A stretch of 64,000 nucleotides of DNA from CAYUNW01 sp964446235 (GTDB lineage: Bacteria > Patescibacteriota > Microgenomatia > 2-02-FULL-39-11), in NCBI GenBank assembly GCA_964446235.1, contig CAYUNW010000003.1, positions 1 to 64,000 on the forward strand, read 5' to 3'. Each line of letters begins with the position of its first letter. Within the stretch, counting starts at the first letter, position 1. Of the stretch, positions 24,389 to 31,840 are shown one piece after another. A program made the position numbers and the translations under genes. The notes under the pieces were generated by a model. The model ran no database searches. It was not told where the DNA came from and saw only the letters and a program-made list of their open reading frames with translations.

Positions 24389-24940
24389 ATGCGTATACTT
24401 AAAATTTCATTTTTACTGATAATTTTTATTGTAGCTTTAGAAACAGGAGTATTGATATATTTATACTATAAAAAACCTGAAACAACATCGATTCAAAATG
24501 TTCCATTAGGAAAAACCGGTTTTGAAGCCAACACTATGAAAGCTTGGCTTTATAATGCTATTGACAGTATTCCTACCGATACAGCAGTTCATCCAGATGC
24601 TTATGCTGTTGACAGCATAAAAGCATATTTTCACGCTTCTGCCAATTTCCGTAAAAAAATGCTATTAAGCATATCGGATACAGGTAAGATAACCGCTCTA
24701 GATTTGGGTAAAAACATCGTTACATTACAATCTTTGGAAGGAGAAAAAATTGATACTTTTAAATTACCAACGGACGAGATAAATCAAATTACTAAGTATT
24801 ATTTAATCGAGTCAAATTCCGGCAGTCAGAAAGATGCAAGTAAATCAGACATGAATATCGGTGATATAATTGAATTTAATTCAAACTATGATATGACTAC
24901 GGGTAAATACACTTTAATGGATATCATAATAAAAAGATAA
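24389..24940 (+). CDS. Membrane-anchored protein of unknown function
   Basis: 183 residues: one N-terminal transmembrane helix (about 5-27) and a soluble extracytoplasmic domain with segments VHPDAYAVDSIKAYFHAS, MLLSISDTGKITALDL and YYLIESNSGSQ. I do not recognise the family. It starts 9 bases after the radical SAM gene and ends 3 bases before the peptide gene at 24944, so the three look co-transcribed. Confidence 0.65.
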   Translation: MRILKISFLLIIFIVALETGVLIYLYYKKPETTSIQNVPLGKTGFEANTMKAWLYNAIDSIPTDTAVHPDAYAVDSIKAYFHASANFRKKMLLSISDTGKITALDLGKNIVTLQSLEGEKIDTFKLPTDEINQITKYYLIESNSGSQKDASKSDMNIGDIIEFNSNYDMTTGKYTLMDIIIKR

Positions 24941-24943
24941 AAC

Positions 24944-25075
24944 ATGAGAAAGAAAAAACAATATCAGAAACCTAAGGTAAAAATTCGTAAATTAAGTATC
25001 AATTTATTTATCAATGAACAGAATTTAAATTCTATGAATAGGATATTACTAGCTGCAGAACATCATTTAACATGA
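24944..25075 (+). CDS. 43-residue basic peptide, candidate precursor peptide (copy 1)
   Basis: An intact small reading frame (ATG 24944, TGA 25073) lies 3 bases after the upstream CDS. The peptide is Lys/Arg-rich at its N-terminus (RKKKQYQKPKVKIRKL), then has SINLFINEQNLNSMNRILL and ends LAAEHHLT. A second, decayed copy of the same sequence follows directly. Size, tandem duplication and position beside radical SAM, PqqD-like and HprK-like genes are those of RiPP precursor genes, but the peptide lacks Cys and a recognised cleavage motif, so the assignment is inference. It could instead be a small basic regulatory protein. Confidence 0.55.
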   Translation: MRKKKQYQKPKVKIRKLSINLFINEQNLNSMNRILLAAEHHLT

Positions 25076-25205
25076 AAACCAAAAAAAATACCGAAAACCT
25101 AATGTTAAAATTCGTAAATTAAGCATCGATTTATTTATCAATGAATAGAATTTAAATTCTATGAATAGGATATTACTGGCTACGGAACATCATTTGGAAA
25201 AGTAA
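25072..25205 (+). pseudogene. Decayed tandem copy of the small peptide gene (copy 2)
   Basis: This segment repeats copy 1 over nearly its whole length, including near-identical runs around ATTCGTAAATTAAG and TCTATGAATAGGATATTACT. A one-base deletion shortly after the ATG shifts the frame relative to copy 1, and within the conserved frame the Gln codon CAG of copy 1 (in NEQNL) is TAG here (25146-25148). Downstream the frame reads on as NLNSMNRILLATEHHLEK to TAA 25205. It ends 2 bases before the stop codon of the convergent QueC-like gene. Confidence 0.7.
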
Positions 25206-25207
25206 AA

Positions 25208-26053
25208 TCACTTAAAATAAATTTTTCTTGAAAGGCAACTTGGACAATTTCCACAATGAATATCAGAGTTTCTGTCGCAACTGAAAGTTTTTGACAAGTC
25301 TAAACCGAAGTCTTGGGCAAAACGAACTAAATCATTTTTTGTATAATAAAAATTTTTAGCTTTTTCTACAGGTCCGCTCAATTGCCATCTGTAATCACCC
25401 AATACCACGCAGAAAAACAGATTTATACTTCTAAGACATGTAAGGGTAGATTCTCTATTTACACGATTATTTTCCGGAATAAACCCGGTGAGTATTGTAT
25501 TGACAGTTATACCTTTTTGATATTTCAAAAATAAGGCATATTCATAAATTCCGAATATATAATGCCCAAATCTAGCCGGATTATTTGTGACGGAAACATA
25601 ATCCTTTTTTGCTTGATGGTCGTGAATCAGATTAGGTAAGGAAGTTGGAAAATCATAAAAGATGTTTTTATCATTTTTAATATTTAGGAAGGAAAACAAT
25701 TTATTGCCTTTTACTATAAAGACATCTTGATAATTTTTTGGAAATTTAGCTTTAAATAATTTGGAGTAATGACGTATAGATTTTATCTGGCCGCTTCTTA
25801 TATTTTTCCCAAAACAGAAATATACAGGATACACATTATAAGAGTATTTTTTCAGAAGCATATACCATAAACCGGTAGAATCCAATCCTCCGGATAATGC
25901 TAAGATTACTGATGAGTTTTTCTTTGGCAGTTTGAAGGTATAATCTCTTTTATCAAGGAAAATTTGATCAATTTGTTTAAGTACTTTAGGATCTTCGAAA
26001 TTGCCTTTTGAGCCAAATAGCACCTGATAATCCAAATTATAATTCATTTTCAT
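25208..26053 (-). CDS. QueC-like PP-loop ATP pyrophosphatase-family protein
   Basis: 281 residues. The PP-loop SGGLDSTGLWYML (about residues 55-67) binds ATP and would adenylate a substrate. Further motifs are PVYFCFGKN, TGFIPENNRVNRESTLTCLR, PVEKAKNFYYTKNDLV and a terminal zinc site CDRNSDIHCGNCPSCLSRK with four Cys, the C-x7-C-G-x-C-x2-C layout of QueC (7-cyano-7-deazaguanine synthase). There is no glutaminase domain, so it is not a full asparagine synthetase. It overlaps the upstream IMPDH-like gene by 17 bases. No queD, queE or folE gene is present, so ordinary queuosine synthesis is not supported here; chemistry on a peptide or unusual nucleotide is possible. Confidence 0.7.
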   Translation of the reverse strand: MKMNYNLDYQVLFGSKGNFEDPKVLKQIDQIFLDKRDYTFKLPKKNSSVILALSGGLDSTGLWYMLLKKYSYNVYPVYFCFGKNIRSGQIKSIRHYSKLFKAKFPKNYQDVFIVKGNKLFSFLNIKNDKNIFYDFPTSLPNLIHDHQAKKDYVSVTNNPARFGHYIFGIYEYALFLKYQKGITVNTILTGFIPENNRVNRESTLTCLRSINLFFCVVLGDYRWQLSGPVEKAKNFYYTKNDLVRFAQDFGLDLSKTFSCDRNSDIHCGNCPSCLSRKIYFK

Positions 26054-27104
26054 AAATTACGGGATAAGATTCCTTGACAGAATTTGGCGTGATAAATATA
26101 ACTTTGGCATATTTTTTCAAATCTTCTATGTTAGTCACACCCTGATACCACATAGCTCGGGTAACGCCTGTAAGTAGTTTACGTATAATATTTGATAAAC
26201 TACCACAATAAGTAACTGATGATGTAATTCCTTCTTCAAAAACATCATTTGACATTTTTAAACGATTTGTATTTTTGGGTAAATTTGGCTTTAAAGCATT
26301 ATATGTTGTTGAGCCGGCGCTTATTTTATACTTTTTTTTATCAACGGTTTTGACTTTACTACTTGCTTCATCAGTTCCTGCAAAAAGTCCACCGATCATG
26401 ACTGAATCAGCTCCAAAGACCAGCGCTTTTACAATATCAGCCGGATTTCTTATCCCACCATCTGAAATAATTGGAATATTATATTTTATAGCTACATCAG
26501 CACATTCTTTTATCGCCGATAATTGCGGTCTGCCGATAGCAGTCATGAGTCTAGTAGTACAGTGTGATCCTGCGCCTATACCAACTCTTATGTTATCCGC
26601 TCCCGCATGAATAAGATCCAGAACTGCTTGTTTGGTAACTACCACGCCTGCAGAAATTATTGTTTTAGGATATCTTTTTTTAAATTCTTTAATAAATTGG
26701 AAAACTTCTATCGAGTGAGCTTGAGCAGAATCAAGCAATAAAATATCCGCGCCAGACTGAAGCAGTTTTTGGTATTTAGAAATTTTTCGTATATCAAAAT
26801 CAATAATTGTTGCTCCTACCTTAACATGATGCAGTTTTGTCTCAAAAATTTGTTCCAATTGTTTGTCAAAATTCTGGTAAGGATGGATAAAACCAATCCC
26901 TCCCATTTTTCCGATGGCTACGGCCATTTTGGTTTCAGTGATATTTTTCATCGGCGCTGATGATAAGGGGATATTCAGCTTGATGTTTTTGGATATATTT
27001 GTCGTAAGATCAAATTTATTGTTTTTGAAATTTTCCGATAATGTAGATTTTCTAGGTAAAAGTAAAACATCGTCAAATGTGAACTCAATATTTTTATTAA
27101 TCAT
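26037..27104 (-). CDS. Divergent IMP dehydrogenase/GMP reductase-family paralogue
   Basis: 355 residues of the IMPDH/GMPR barrel family: FTFDDVLLLPRKSTL, SSAPMKNITETKMAVAIG, ADNIRVGIGAGSHCTTRLMTAIG (catalytic Cys retained), ISDGGIRNPAD and MIGGLFAGTDE. It lacks CBS domains like the housekeeping guaB at 5777, but the YRGMGS segment is replaced by SAGSTTYNALK and the flap EGVEG by EGITSSVTYCG, changes at the substrate- and NAD-binding face. It sits inside a compact operon with QueC-like and decarboxylase-like genes, so it probably serves that pathway: altering a purine precursor, or acting as an inhibitor-resistant copy. Both are inference. Confidence 0.8.
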   Translation of the reverse strand: MINKNIEFTFDDVLLLPRKSTLSENFKNNKFDLTTNISKNIKLNIPLSSAPMKNITETKMAVAIGKMGGIGFIHPYQNFDKQLEQIFETKLHHVKVGATIIDFDIRKISKYQKLLQSGADILLLDSAQAHSIEVFQFIKEFKKRYPKTIISAGVVVTKQAVLDLIHAGADNIRVGIGAGSHCTTRLMTAIGRPQLSAIKECADVAIKYNIPIISDGGIRNPADIVKALVFGADSVMIGGLFAGTDEASSKVKTVDKKKYKISAGSTTYNALKPNLPKNTNRLKMSNDVFEEGITSSVTYCGSLSNIIRKLLTGVTRAMWYQGVTNIEDLKKYAKVIFITPNSVKESYPVIYENEL

Positions 27105-27108
27105 AAAA

Positions 27109-28422
27109 TTATTTCATTGAATATACCGGTGCAATATCCGCTCCAAATCTTTGCGCAAGGGAATATGTATAGGCTCCCTGATTTGTAATCATAACAATAT
27201 CTCCAATCTTAAATTTTTTCGCGTAAGCATAAAATCCCCAAAGATCTAATTGCTGAGTACATAATGAACCGTATATCCGATAATTAATTTCTGAATTTGA
27301 AGGATTTGAGAGGTTTATTATAGGAGTGTAATCATATGTTCGGCTTCCGATATTTACTAAATTAAGTGATCCATTCAATATAATTATATTATCTTTTATA
27401 TCGGCAACAGTGCATATGATATTCATCACGTCAGTAACAATTGACTTGCCAGGTTCATAAAATAATTTAATTTTATAATTATTAGGTATATTTAATTTTA
27501 TACTATCGGTAATTTCTTTAGCGTAAGTATCAATGTTTATTACGGGAGGAAAATCATACTTTTTACGAAAGTTAATATTTCCGTCAATAATACTATTTAC
27601 CATGGGGGATATAGTTCCATTTAGTAATTTCCATGGATAATATCCATATGAATTTTCTGATCGAAATCCACCACCAATATCAATAAATTCAATATTTTCA
27701 ATCATTTCACTTGAAAACTTATTTTTTAGATAAGATCCTATTCGTCTAATATTGTCATGATAATGACTGATGTTTCCATTGCCACTGGTATGAAAATGAA
27801 TACCGCTTAAATTGAGGTAGGGAATTTGTTTAAGAAGTGTCCACGCTTGATAGAGTTCTTGAATATTTATTCCAAATTTATCCCATGATTTCGACTTGGC
27901 ATCCTTGATTCTTATTCCGACTGTGATTTTTTTATTTGACGGTTTTGTTGATTTTAATAAGTTAATTTCATTCAAACTGTCAATAATAAGAATAATATTA
28001 TTTTTGAGAGAAATAATACGATTTATATCATCTAGTGTTTTGCCAGGTCCATTGATAATAATATTTTTTGCCTTGGAATCGATTGCGTTTTGCAGTTCCC
28101 AAAGAGAACCAACCTCCAATCCATACTGTTTTTGAAGCACCTGATCCAAAATTAACTTATGATAATTAGCTTTGATAGAATAATATCCTTGTGATAATGG
28201 GTAATATTTATGGAAAGCTTTTTGGAATTTTACTAAATTGGTTTTAAGAGCTGCAATATCCAATAAGTAGAATGGTGTTGGGTATTTTTTTGTTATGGAA
28301 AGGATTTTTTTACTTAACTTGGTGTATTTACTTATATTAAATGGAGATTGAGAATGGAAAACAGGGTCATTTATATGTTTAACAATATTTTTAAAAGGTT
28401 TTTTTTTGTTTGAAATAATCAT
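27109..28422 (-). CDS. Fold-type III PLP-dependent decarboxylase-like protein (DAP/ornithine decarboxylase family)
   Basis: 437 residues. The N-terminal barrel has YYSIKANYHKLIL, where the Lys forms the PLP Schiff base (about residue 84), then YGLEVGSLWEL, IIINGPGKT, LSGIHFHTSGNGN, EFIDIGGGFRSENSYGYYPW and the phosphate-binding FYEPGKSIVTDV. The C-terminal beta-domain ends with IVMITNQGAYTYSLAQRFG. These are in the order of diaminopimelate and related decarboxylases. The usual C-D-x-x-D substrate motif is not obvious (the equivalent region reads SLCTQQLDLWG), so the substrate may differ. It lies 4 bases upstream of the IMPDH-like gene in the same operon. Confidence 0.82.
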   Translation of the reverse strand: MIISNKKKPFKNIVKHINDPVFHSQSPFNISKYTKLSKKILSITKKYPTPFYLLDIAALKTNLVKFQKAFHKYYPLSQGYYSIKANYHKLILDQVLQKQYGLEVGSLWELQNAIDSKAKNIIINGPGKTLDDINRIISLKNNIILIIDSLNEINLLKSTKPSNKKITVGIRIKDAKSKSWDKFGINIQELYQAWTLLKQIPYLNLSGIHFHTSGNGNISHYHDNIRRIGSYLKNKFSSEMIENIEFIDIGGGFRSENSYGYYPWKLLNGTISPMVNSIIDGNINFRKKYDFPPVINIDTYAKEITDSIKLNIPNNYKIKLFYEPGKSIVTDVMNIICTVADIKDNIIILNGSLNLVNIGSRTYDYTPIINLSNPSNSEINYRIYGSLCTQQLDLWGFYAYAKKFKIGDIVMITNQGAYTYSLAQRFGADIAPVYSMK

Positions 28423-28424
28423 GC

Positions 28425-29264
28425 TTATATATTATTTAGCATATTAAATACCTCATTTTCATTTATATTGAAATATAATTCGTAAAAATCATACTTATAT
28501 ATGATACTGTTTAAGGTTTTTAAGTATTCAGATAAATCTTTTTTTGGATATTCAAGAAAATTTTTGTTATATGTTGTGAGTTTAATTAAATTATTTAATA
28601 CAGTTAATTTATTTTTTACTTTTATTAATCTACAAACAGGTGATTTGTGGATAAAAAAAATACTATTTATGTGAATGGGAGTATTATTTTTTTTCTGATA
28701 AATATTTCTTTGAATAAATGGAGTTTGGAATAAAAAAAACTTATCTCCGATTTTTCTAATTACGGTCATGTCATCATTGAGGGGAAGATAAGTTTTTGCT
28801 AATAGTTTAGCAATCGTAGATTTGCCTGAATTGCTTTCCCCCAAAAAGACAAATGCCCCCTTTTTAGTTAAACAACTTGAAGCATGAAGCGTAAGGCCAT
28901 GATTAACCAAGAGTAAAGAATTGAAAATATTCCGTAGAATGATATCAAAAAGATCCATGCTTAAATAATAAAAGGAAGTGAATTCAAACGAATTTTCGTG
29001 TAATAAAAACTCCAATAAATATTTTTTTTCCAGGTTTATTTTTTTTATGAAAATATCATTGGGAATATCTTTGATATTTATAATGCAATGGATTTTTTCA
29101 GGATTTTTTTGAGTTAAATAGTTTTTTAAATATTTTTTTATAATCTTGATCAGTTTATTTTTGGAAAGATTATATTTTGTTTCATAAAAGTTAATTCGGA
29201 AATTGAATTGCGCAATTCCTGCCGTAATTGTATAAATTATTCTCATCAATGGATAATTTAGCAC
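28425..29264 (-). CDS. HPr kinase-like P-loop protein of peptide-modification type
   Basis: 279 residues. The second half carries the HprK-type P-loop FLGESNSGKSTIAKLL (about residues 136-151) and the following LPLNDDMTVIRK segment, the counterpart of the L-S-D-D acidic motif. It lacks the HprK N-terminal domain and the HPr-binding context. Stand-alone proteins of this kind occur next to PqqD-like genes in lasso-peptide and other RiPP clusters, where some phosphorylate the peptide (family knowledge). The next gene upstream is a PqqD-like protein and the decarboxylase follows after 2 bases. Confidence 0.78.
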   Translation of the reverse strand: MLNYPLMRIIYTITAGIAQFNFRINFYETKYNLSKNKLIKIIKKYLKNYLTQKNPEKIHCIINIKDIPNDIFIKKINLEKKYLLEFLLHENSFEFTSFYYLSMDLFDIILRNIFNSLLLVNHGLTLHASSCLTKKGAFVFLGESNSGKSTIAKLLAKTYLPLNDDMTVIRKIGDKFFLFQTPFIQRNIYQKKNNTPIHINSIFFIHKSPVCRLIKVKNKLTVLNNLIKLTTYNKNFLEYPKKDLSEYLKTLNSIIYKYDFYELYFNINENEVFNMLNNI

Positions 29265-29300
29265 AAAAATATTATAGTTTTGAAGCAGAACTAAATAAAT

Positions 29301-29564
29301 CTATTCAATAACTTTTTTCTTTTTCAGAGTATTTATAAATTCTTTAACATCTTTAATTGCCTTCGTTTTTTCGACTGTATAAGATTTGGACAGTTTTTCG
29401 GCAATATTGTCAATATCTTCACCTCTTTTTAGGCAGTTGAAAATATATGATGCGGTGTCATTAAGATTCAAAAGACAGGATTTTTCACTGTCAAAAATAA
29501 CCGTTTGTTTATCCAGTTTTTGTACCAGTAACCCTTTTTTCAATTTAAACTTATTTTTTGCCAT
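29301..29564 (-). CDS. PqqD-family peptide chaperone (RiPP recognition element)
   Basis: 87 residues. The fold is recognisable from VQKLDKQTVIFDSEKSCLLNLNDTASYIFNCL, the D-x-x-x-x-x-x-L-N-x-x-A-x-x-I-x-x-x-L pattern of PqqD, followed by GEDIDNIAEKLSKSYTV and a final helix. PqqD-like domains bind the leader of a precursor peptide and present it to modifying enzymes. It is the first gene of the minus-strand operon that continues with HprK-like, decarboxylase-like, IMPDH-like and QueC-like genes, and is the strongest hint that the locus acts on a peptide. Confidence 0.85.
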   Translation of the reverse strand: MAKNKFKLKKGLLVQKLDKQTVIFDSEKSCLLNLNDTASYIFNCLKRGEDIDNIAEKLSKSYTVEKTKAIKDVKEFINTLKKKKVIE

Positions 29565-29676
29565 AATTTATTAAAAAACAGGATAGCATTTATTGAATAA
29601 AATATAAAGCATAACACTTCATTTTTCTTTTTAAGTTAGACGTATTAAGATATAATACATTCTGTTTATTTAGATA

Positions 29677-29763
29677 GGAGAGGTGTCGGAGTGGTTGAAC
29701 GAGCTGGTCTTGAAAACCAGTATAAGGGCAACCTTATCGCGAGTTCGAATCTCGCCCTCTCCG
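29677..29763 (+). tRNA. tRNA-Ser(TGA)
   Basis: Acceptor stem GGAGAGG/CCTCTCC, anticodon stem CTGGT/ACCAG with loop CTTGAAA (anticodon TGA, codon UCA and others), variable arm TAAGGGCAACCTTA and T-arm GCGAGTTCGAATCTCGC. CCA is not encoded. It is the fourth tRNA-Ser in the window. Confidence 0.95.
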
Positions 29764-29853
29764 CAAAAAAACGTTATTCTAATTTTAGCTATTGAATTTT
29801 TCCCGTCTTATGCTATAAGTATTTTATTAGGAAATTTATTAAGGGAGGTTTTT

Positions 29854-30672
29854 ATGGCAGAACATCATTCTTCTGACGATATGCAAACTATAGATCTAAC
29901 AAAAAATAAATTCGTCTGGATTATTGGAATTGTAGTTTTATTGGCAATAGCAGCTTTTGCGGTCAAGGCAATATTTTTTGCAGGCGGAGAATATCGGGTG
30001 ACATTGATTGACGGTCCTAAAGAAGGTGCGGCTGGTAATGTCACTACTTTTACCTGGAGAGTAGATGGACCTCCGGCGGTGATAAATCATACTTCCGTAC
30101 ATTATGGATTGGAATCTAATCCCGGAGAACTAGGTAAAGAAGTTAAACCTGCGGATACAAAATATACGGACTTCGTGAAAGATTTTGCCAACGGATCATT
30201 TAATATCCCTTTGCAATTTATCGGCAACACAGTCATGCCACAGGCCGGAAAATATTATTTCAGAGTGCATGCTGTGATAAAGGATAAGAATTACTGGTCT
30301 GATGAATATACAATAGATGTCAAACCTGCAGAACATAGGGTTTCAGCTGTCAATATACCTGCAGAAATTGCTCCCGGAGTCGTAGCAACTTTCACTTGGA
30401 GAGTAGATGGACCTCCTACAAAAATTTCTTCTACGACAGTATATTACGGGGAGGCATCTGAAGCCGGTAAATTAGGTAAAGATATCAAACCAGCCGATAC
30501 GAGCTATACCGAAAGTGTCAAAGACTTTATCAAAGGGGAATATGATATTCCGCTTCAGTTTGTCGGTAACACAACCACTCCGAAAAAATCCGGTACATAT
30601 TATTACAGAGTATATGCATTAGTGGGAAGTGATAATCTCTGGAGCGATGAGGGTACCTTCACTATCAAGTAA
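29854..30672 (+). CDS. Membrane-anchored protein with two tandem Ig-like repeats
   Basis: 272 residues from ATG 29854, which has a strong Shine-Dalgarno (GGGAGG, 29843-29848). A longer frame from 29683 runs through the tRNA and should be rejected. A single transmembrane helix (about 24-46) is followed by two repeats of about 108 residues, each with TFTWRVDGPP, (V/T)xYGE/LES.. and KPADT.Y...VKDF...IPLQF(I/V)GNT...YY(F/Y)RVxA. They look like beta-sandwich domains exposed outside the cell. Close similarity of the two repeats suggests recent duplication. Function, perhaps adhesion, is unknown. Confidence 0.75.
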   Translation: MAEHHSSDDMQTIDLTKNKFVWIIGIVVLLAIAAFAVKAIFFAGGEYRVTLIDGPKEGAAGNVTTFTWRVDGPPAVINHTSVHYGLESNPGELGKEVKPADTKYTDFVKDFANGSFNIPLQFIGNTVMPQAGKYYFRVHAVIKDKNYWSDEYTIDVKPAEHRVSAVNIPAEIAPGVVATFTWRVDGPPTKISSTTVYYGEASEAGKLGKDIKPADTSYTESVKDFIKGEYDIPLQFVGNTTTPKKSGTYYYRVYALVGSDNLWSDEGTFTIK

Positions 30673-30691
30673 TTTAATACAGTTATGTTTA

Positions 30692-31069
30692 TTAAGGTGA
30701 AGGAGTAATACTTATTACACCCCATTCACTACATATTCTGTATTGGACTGTTTTGATTTGGCTTTGAGTCATATTTGTGACTTCGTTCTGCATTTTTTCC
30801 AGAACAGTTCTTTCTACCTCAATAATTTTTTGTGTTACAGTATCTTTTGCCGTGTTTAAAGAGCTTTGAATAGCCGCTTCAAATTCTTTTGGTTTTTCTT
30901 CAGGGTTTTGGATGGTTTTTATTATTTCTCCAAGCACACTGGGTTTTGACCCGCTATCATCTTTGGATAATTTTTCGATGAAGCGAGTTGTTATGATTCC
31001 AGCGATAAAAAATAGTAAAGCTATTGTCAGATATACAAAAATAGTTTGCGTTTTCTCTTTTTGTGCCAT
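30692..31069 (-). CDS. Single-pass membrane protein with helical tail
   Basis: 125 residues with one N-terminal transmembrane helix (about 10-32) and a mostly helical, charged remainder (EFEAAIQSSLNTAKDTVTQKIIEVERTVLEKMQNEVTNM). The family is not recognised. It is the last gene of a minus-strand group headed by the pantothenate genes, 9 bases after phosphopantothenate synthetase. Confidence 0.6.
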   Translation of the reverse strand: MAQKEKTQTIFVYLTIALLFFIAGIITTRFIEKLSKDDSGSKPSVLGEIIKTIQNPEEKPKEFEAAIQSSLNTAKDTVTQKIIEVERTVLEKMQNEVTNMTQSQIKTVQYRICSEWGVISITPSP

Positions 31070-31078
31070 AACAGTATT

Positions 31079-31840
31079 TTACAATACTTGTTTAATATTT
31101 TTTAAGTTTTGTATCATTTTGTCATAAGCAGAATTCAAATTTTTTTTATTGTCGTATTTGTCCAATAGTTTATTCATATAATAAGGTTTTTTTGATTTCA
31201 AATAGCTGATTTCTTCTATAAGTACAGGCATGGCTCTTGTGAGATTATCTACAATTGTGATATAGGCATTTCTGGCTGTTCTAGATAGGGGATTTAAGTC
31301 TACAGCTATTACTTTTTTACCTAGTTTTGAAAGCACTTCACATCTATCACCATCCTCAAGCGGTACAAATACCGTATCAGCTTTTTTGATACCGTTATTT
31401 AATACGATGGATCTGGGGCTTTGGATATTCGGTATGAAAGTTCTGTTTTTATAGGTACTTTGTAAAATAAATTTTCGGTCGAATTTTGATAGGTAATTTT
31501 CAATTAGTTTGACTCTTTTTTCACTTCTATGGAATAGATTGACTTCCACCTTTGAGTTAATCAGTTTTGCCAGTGTGACAAACTCTTTGCCTGCTAAAGC
31601 AGCGGAATTGCCATTTATTGAGATGATTGGGGTTTTTGCTAAAAGCAAACATGCAGCAGCAGCTTTGATAGCCTTTATTGCAAAGTGGTTGGTTTTTTCG
31701 CCCAATAGATAGTCAAATGTTTCTCCTCTGCCGTGCGCAAGTAAACCCGCTTGGGAAGTAATGCCTTTTTTTAAACCATCTACCAGTTTTTCTCTTATTA
31801 CCAGGGAAGCATATCTTGGATGACTGGGATTGACTCTCAT
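31079..31840 (-). CDS. Archaeal-type 4-phosphopantoate--beta-alanine ligase (phosphopantothenate synthetase)
   Basis: 253 residues. The signature opening HPRYASLVIREKLVDGLKKGITSQAGLLAHGRGETFDYLLGE, then AAAACLLLAKTPIISINGNSAAL, VNLFHRSEKRVKLIE and VPLEDGDRCEVLSKLGKKVIAVDLNPLSRTA are those of archaeal PPS (DUF137/COG1701). It joins 4-phosphopantoate to beta-alanine using ATP, giving 4'-phosphopantothenate. Bacteria normally use PanC and CoaA instead. Its start overlaps the pantoate kinase stop by 4 bases (ATGA), so the two are translationally coupled. Confidence 0.88.
   Translation of the reverse strand: MRVNPSHPRYASLVIREKLVDGLKKGITSQAGLLAHGRGETFDYLLGEKTNHFAIKAIKAAAACLLLAKTPIISINGNSAALAGKEFVTLAKLINSKVEVNLFHRSEKRVKLIENYLSKFDRKFILQSTYKNRTFIPNIQSPRSIVLNNGIKKADTVFVPLEDGDRCEVLSKLGKKVIAVDLNPLSRTARNAYITIVDNLTRAMPVLIEEISYLKSKKPYYMNKLLDKYDNKKNLNSAYDKMIQNLKNIKQVL

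Noticed and set aside
25146..25148. Possible reassignment of TAG to Gln, suggested by TAG in place of CAG
   Set aside because: Housekeeping genes in the window (guaA, rpoD and others) end with TAG and their reading frames finish at the expected family C-termini, so TAG is a normal stop here.
23378..29564. Classical lasso-peptide cluster
   Set aside because: There is no transglutaminase-like B2 protease, no full asparagine-synthetase-type cyclase with glutaminase domain and no dedicated exporter, so the lasso label is not supported.
29683..29853. N-terminal extension of the Ig-like repeat protein starting at 29683
   Set aside because: The extension is the translated tRNA-Ser(TGA). The true start at 29854 has a strong Shine-Dalgarno and begins a proper transmembrane segment.
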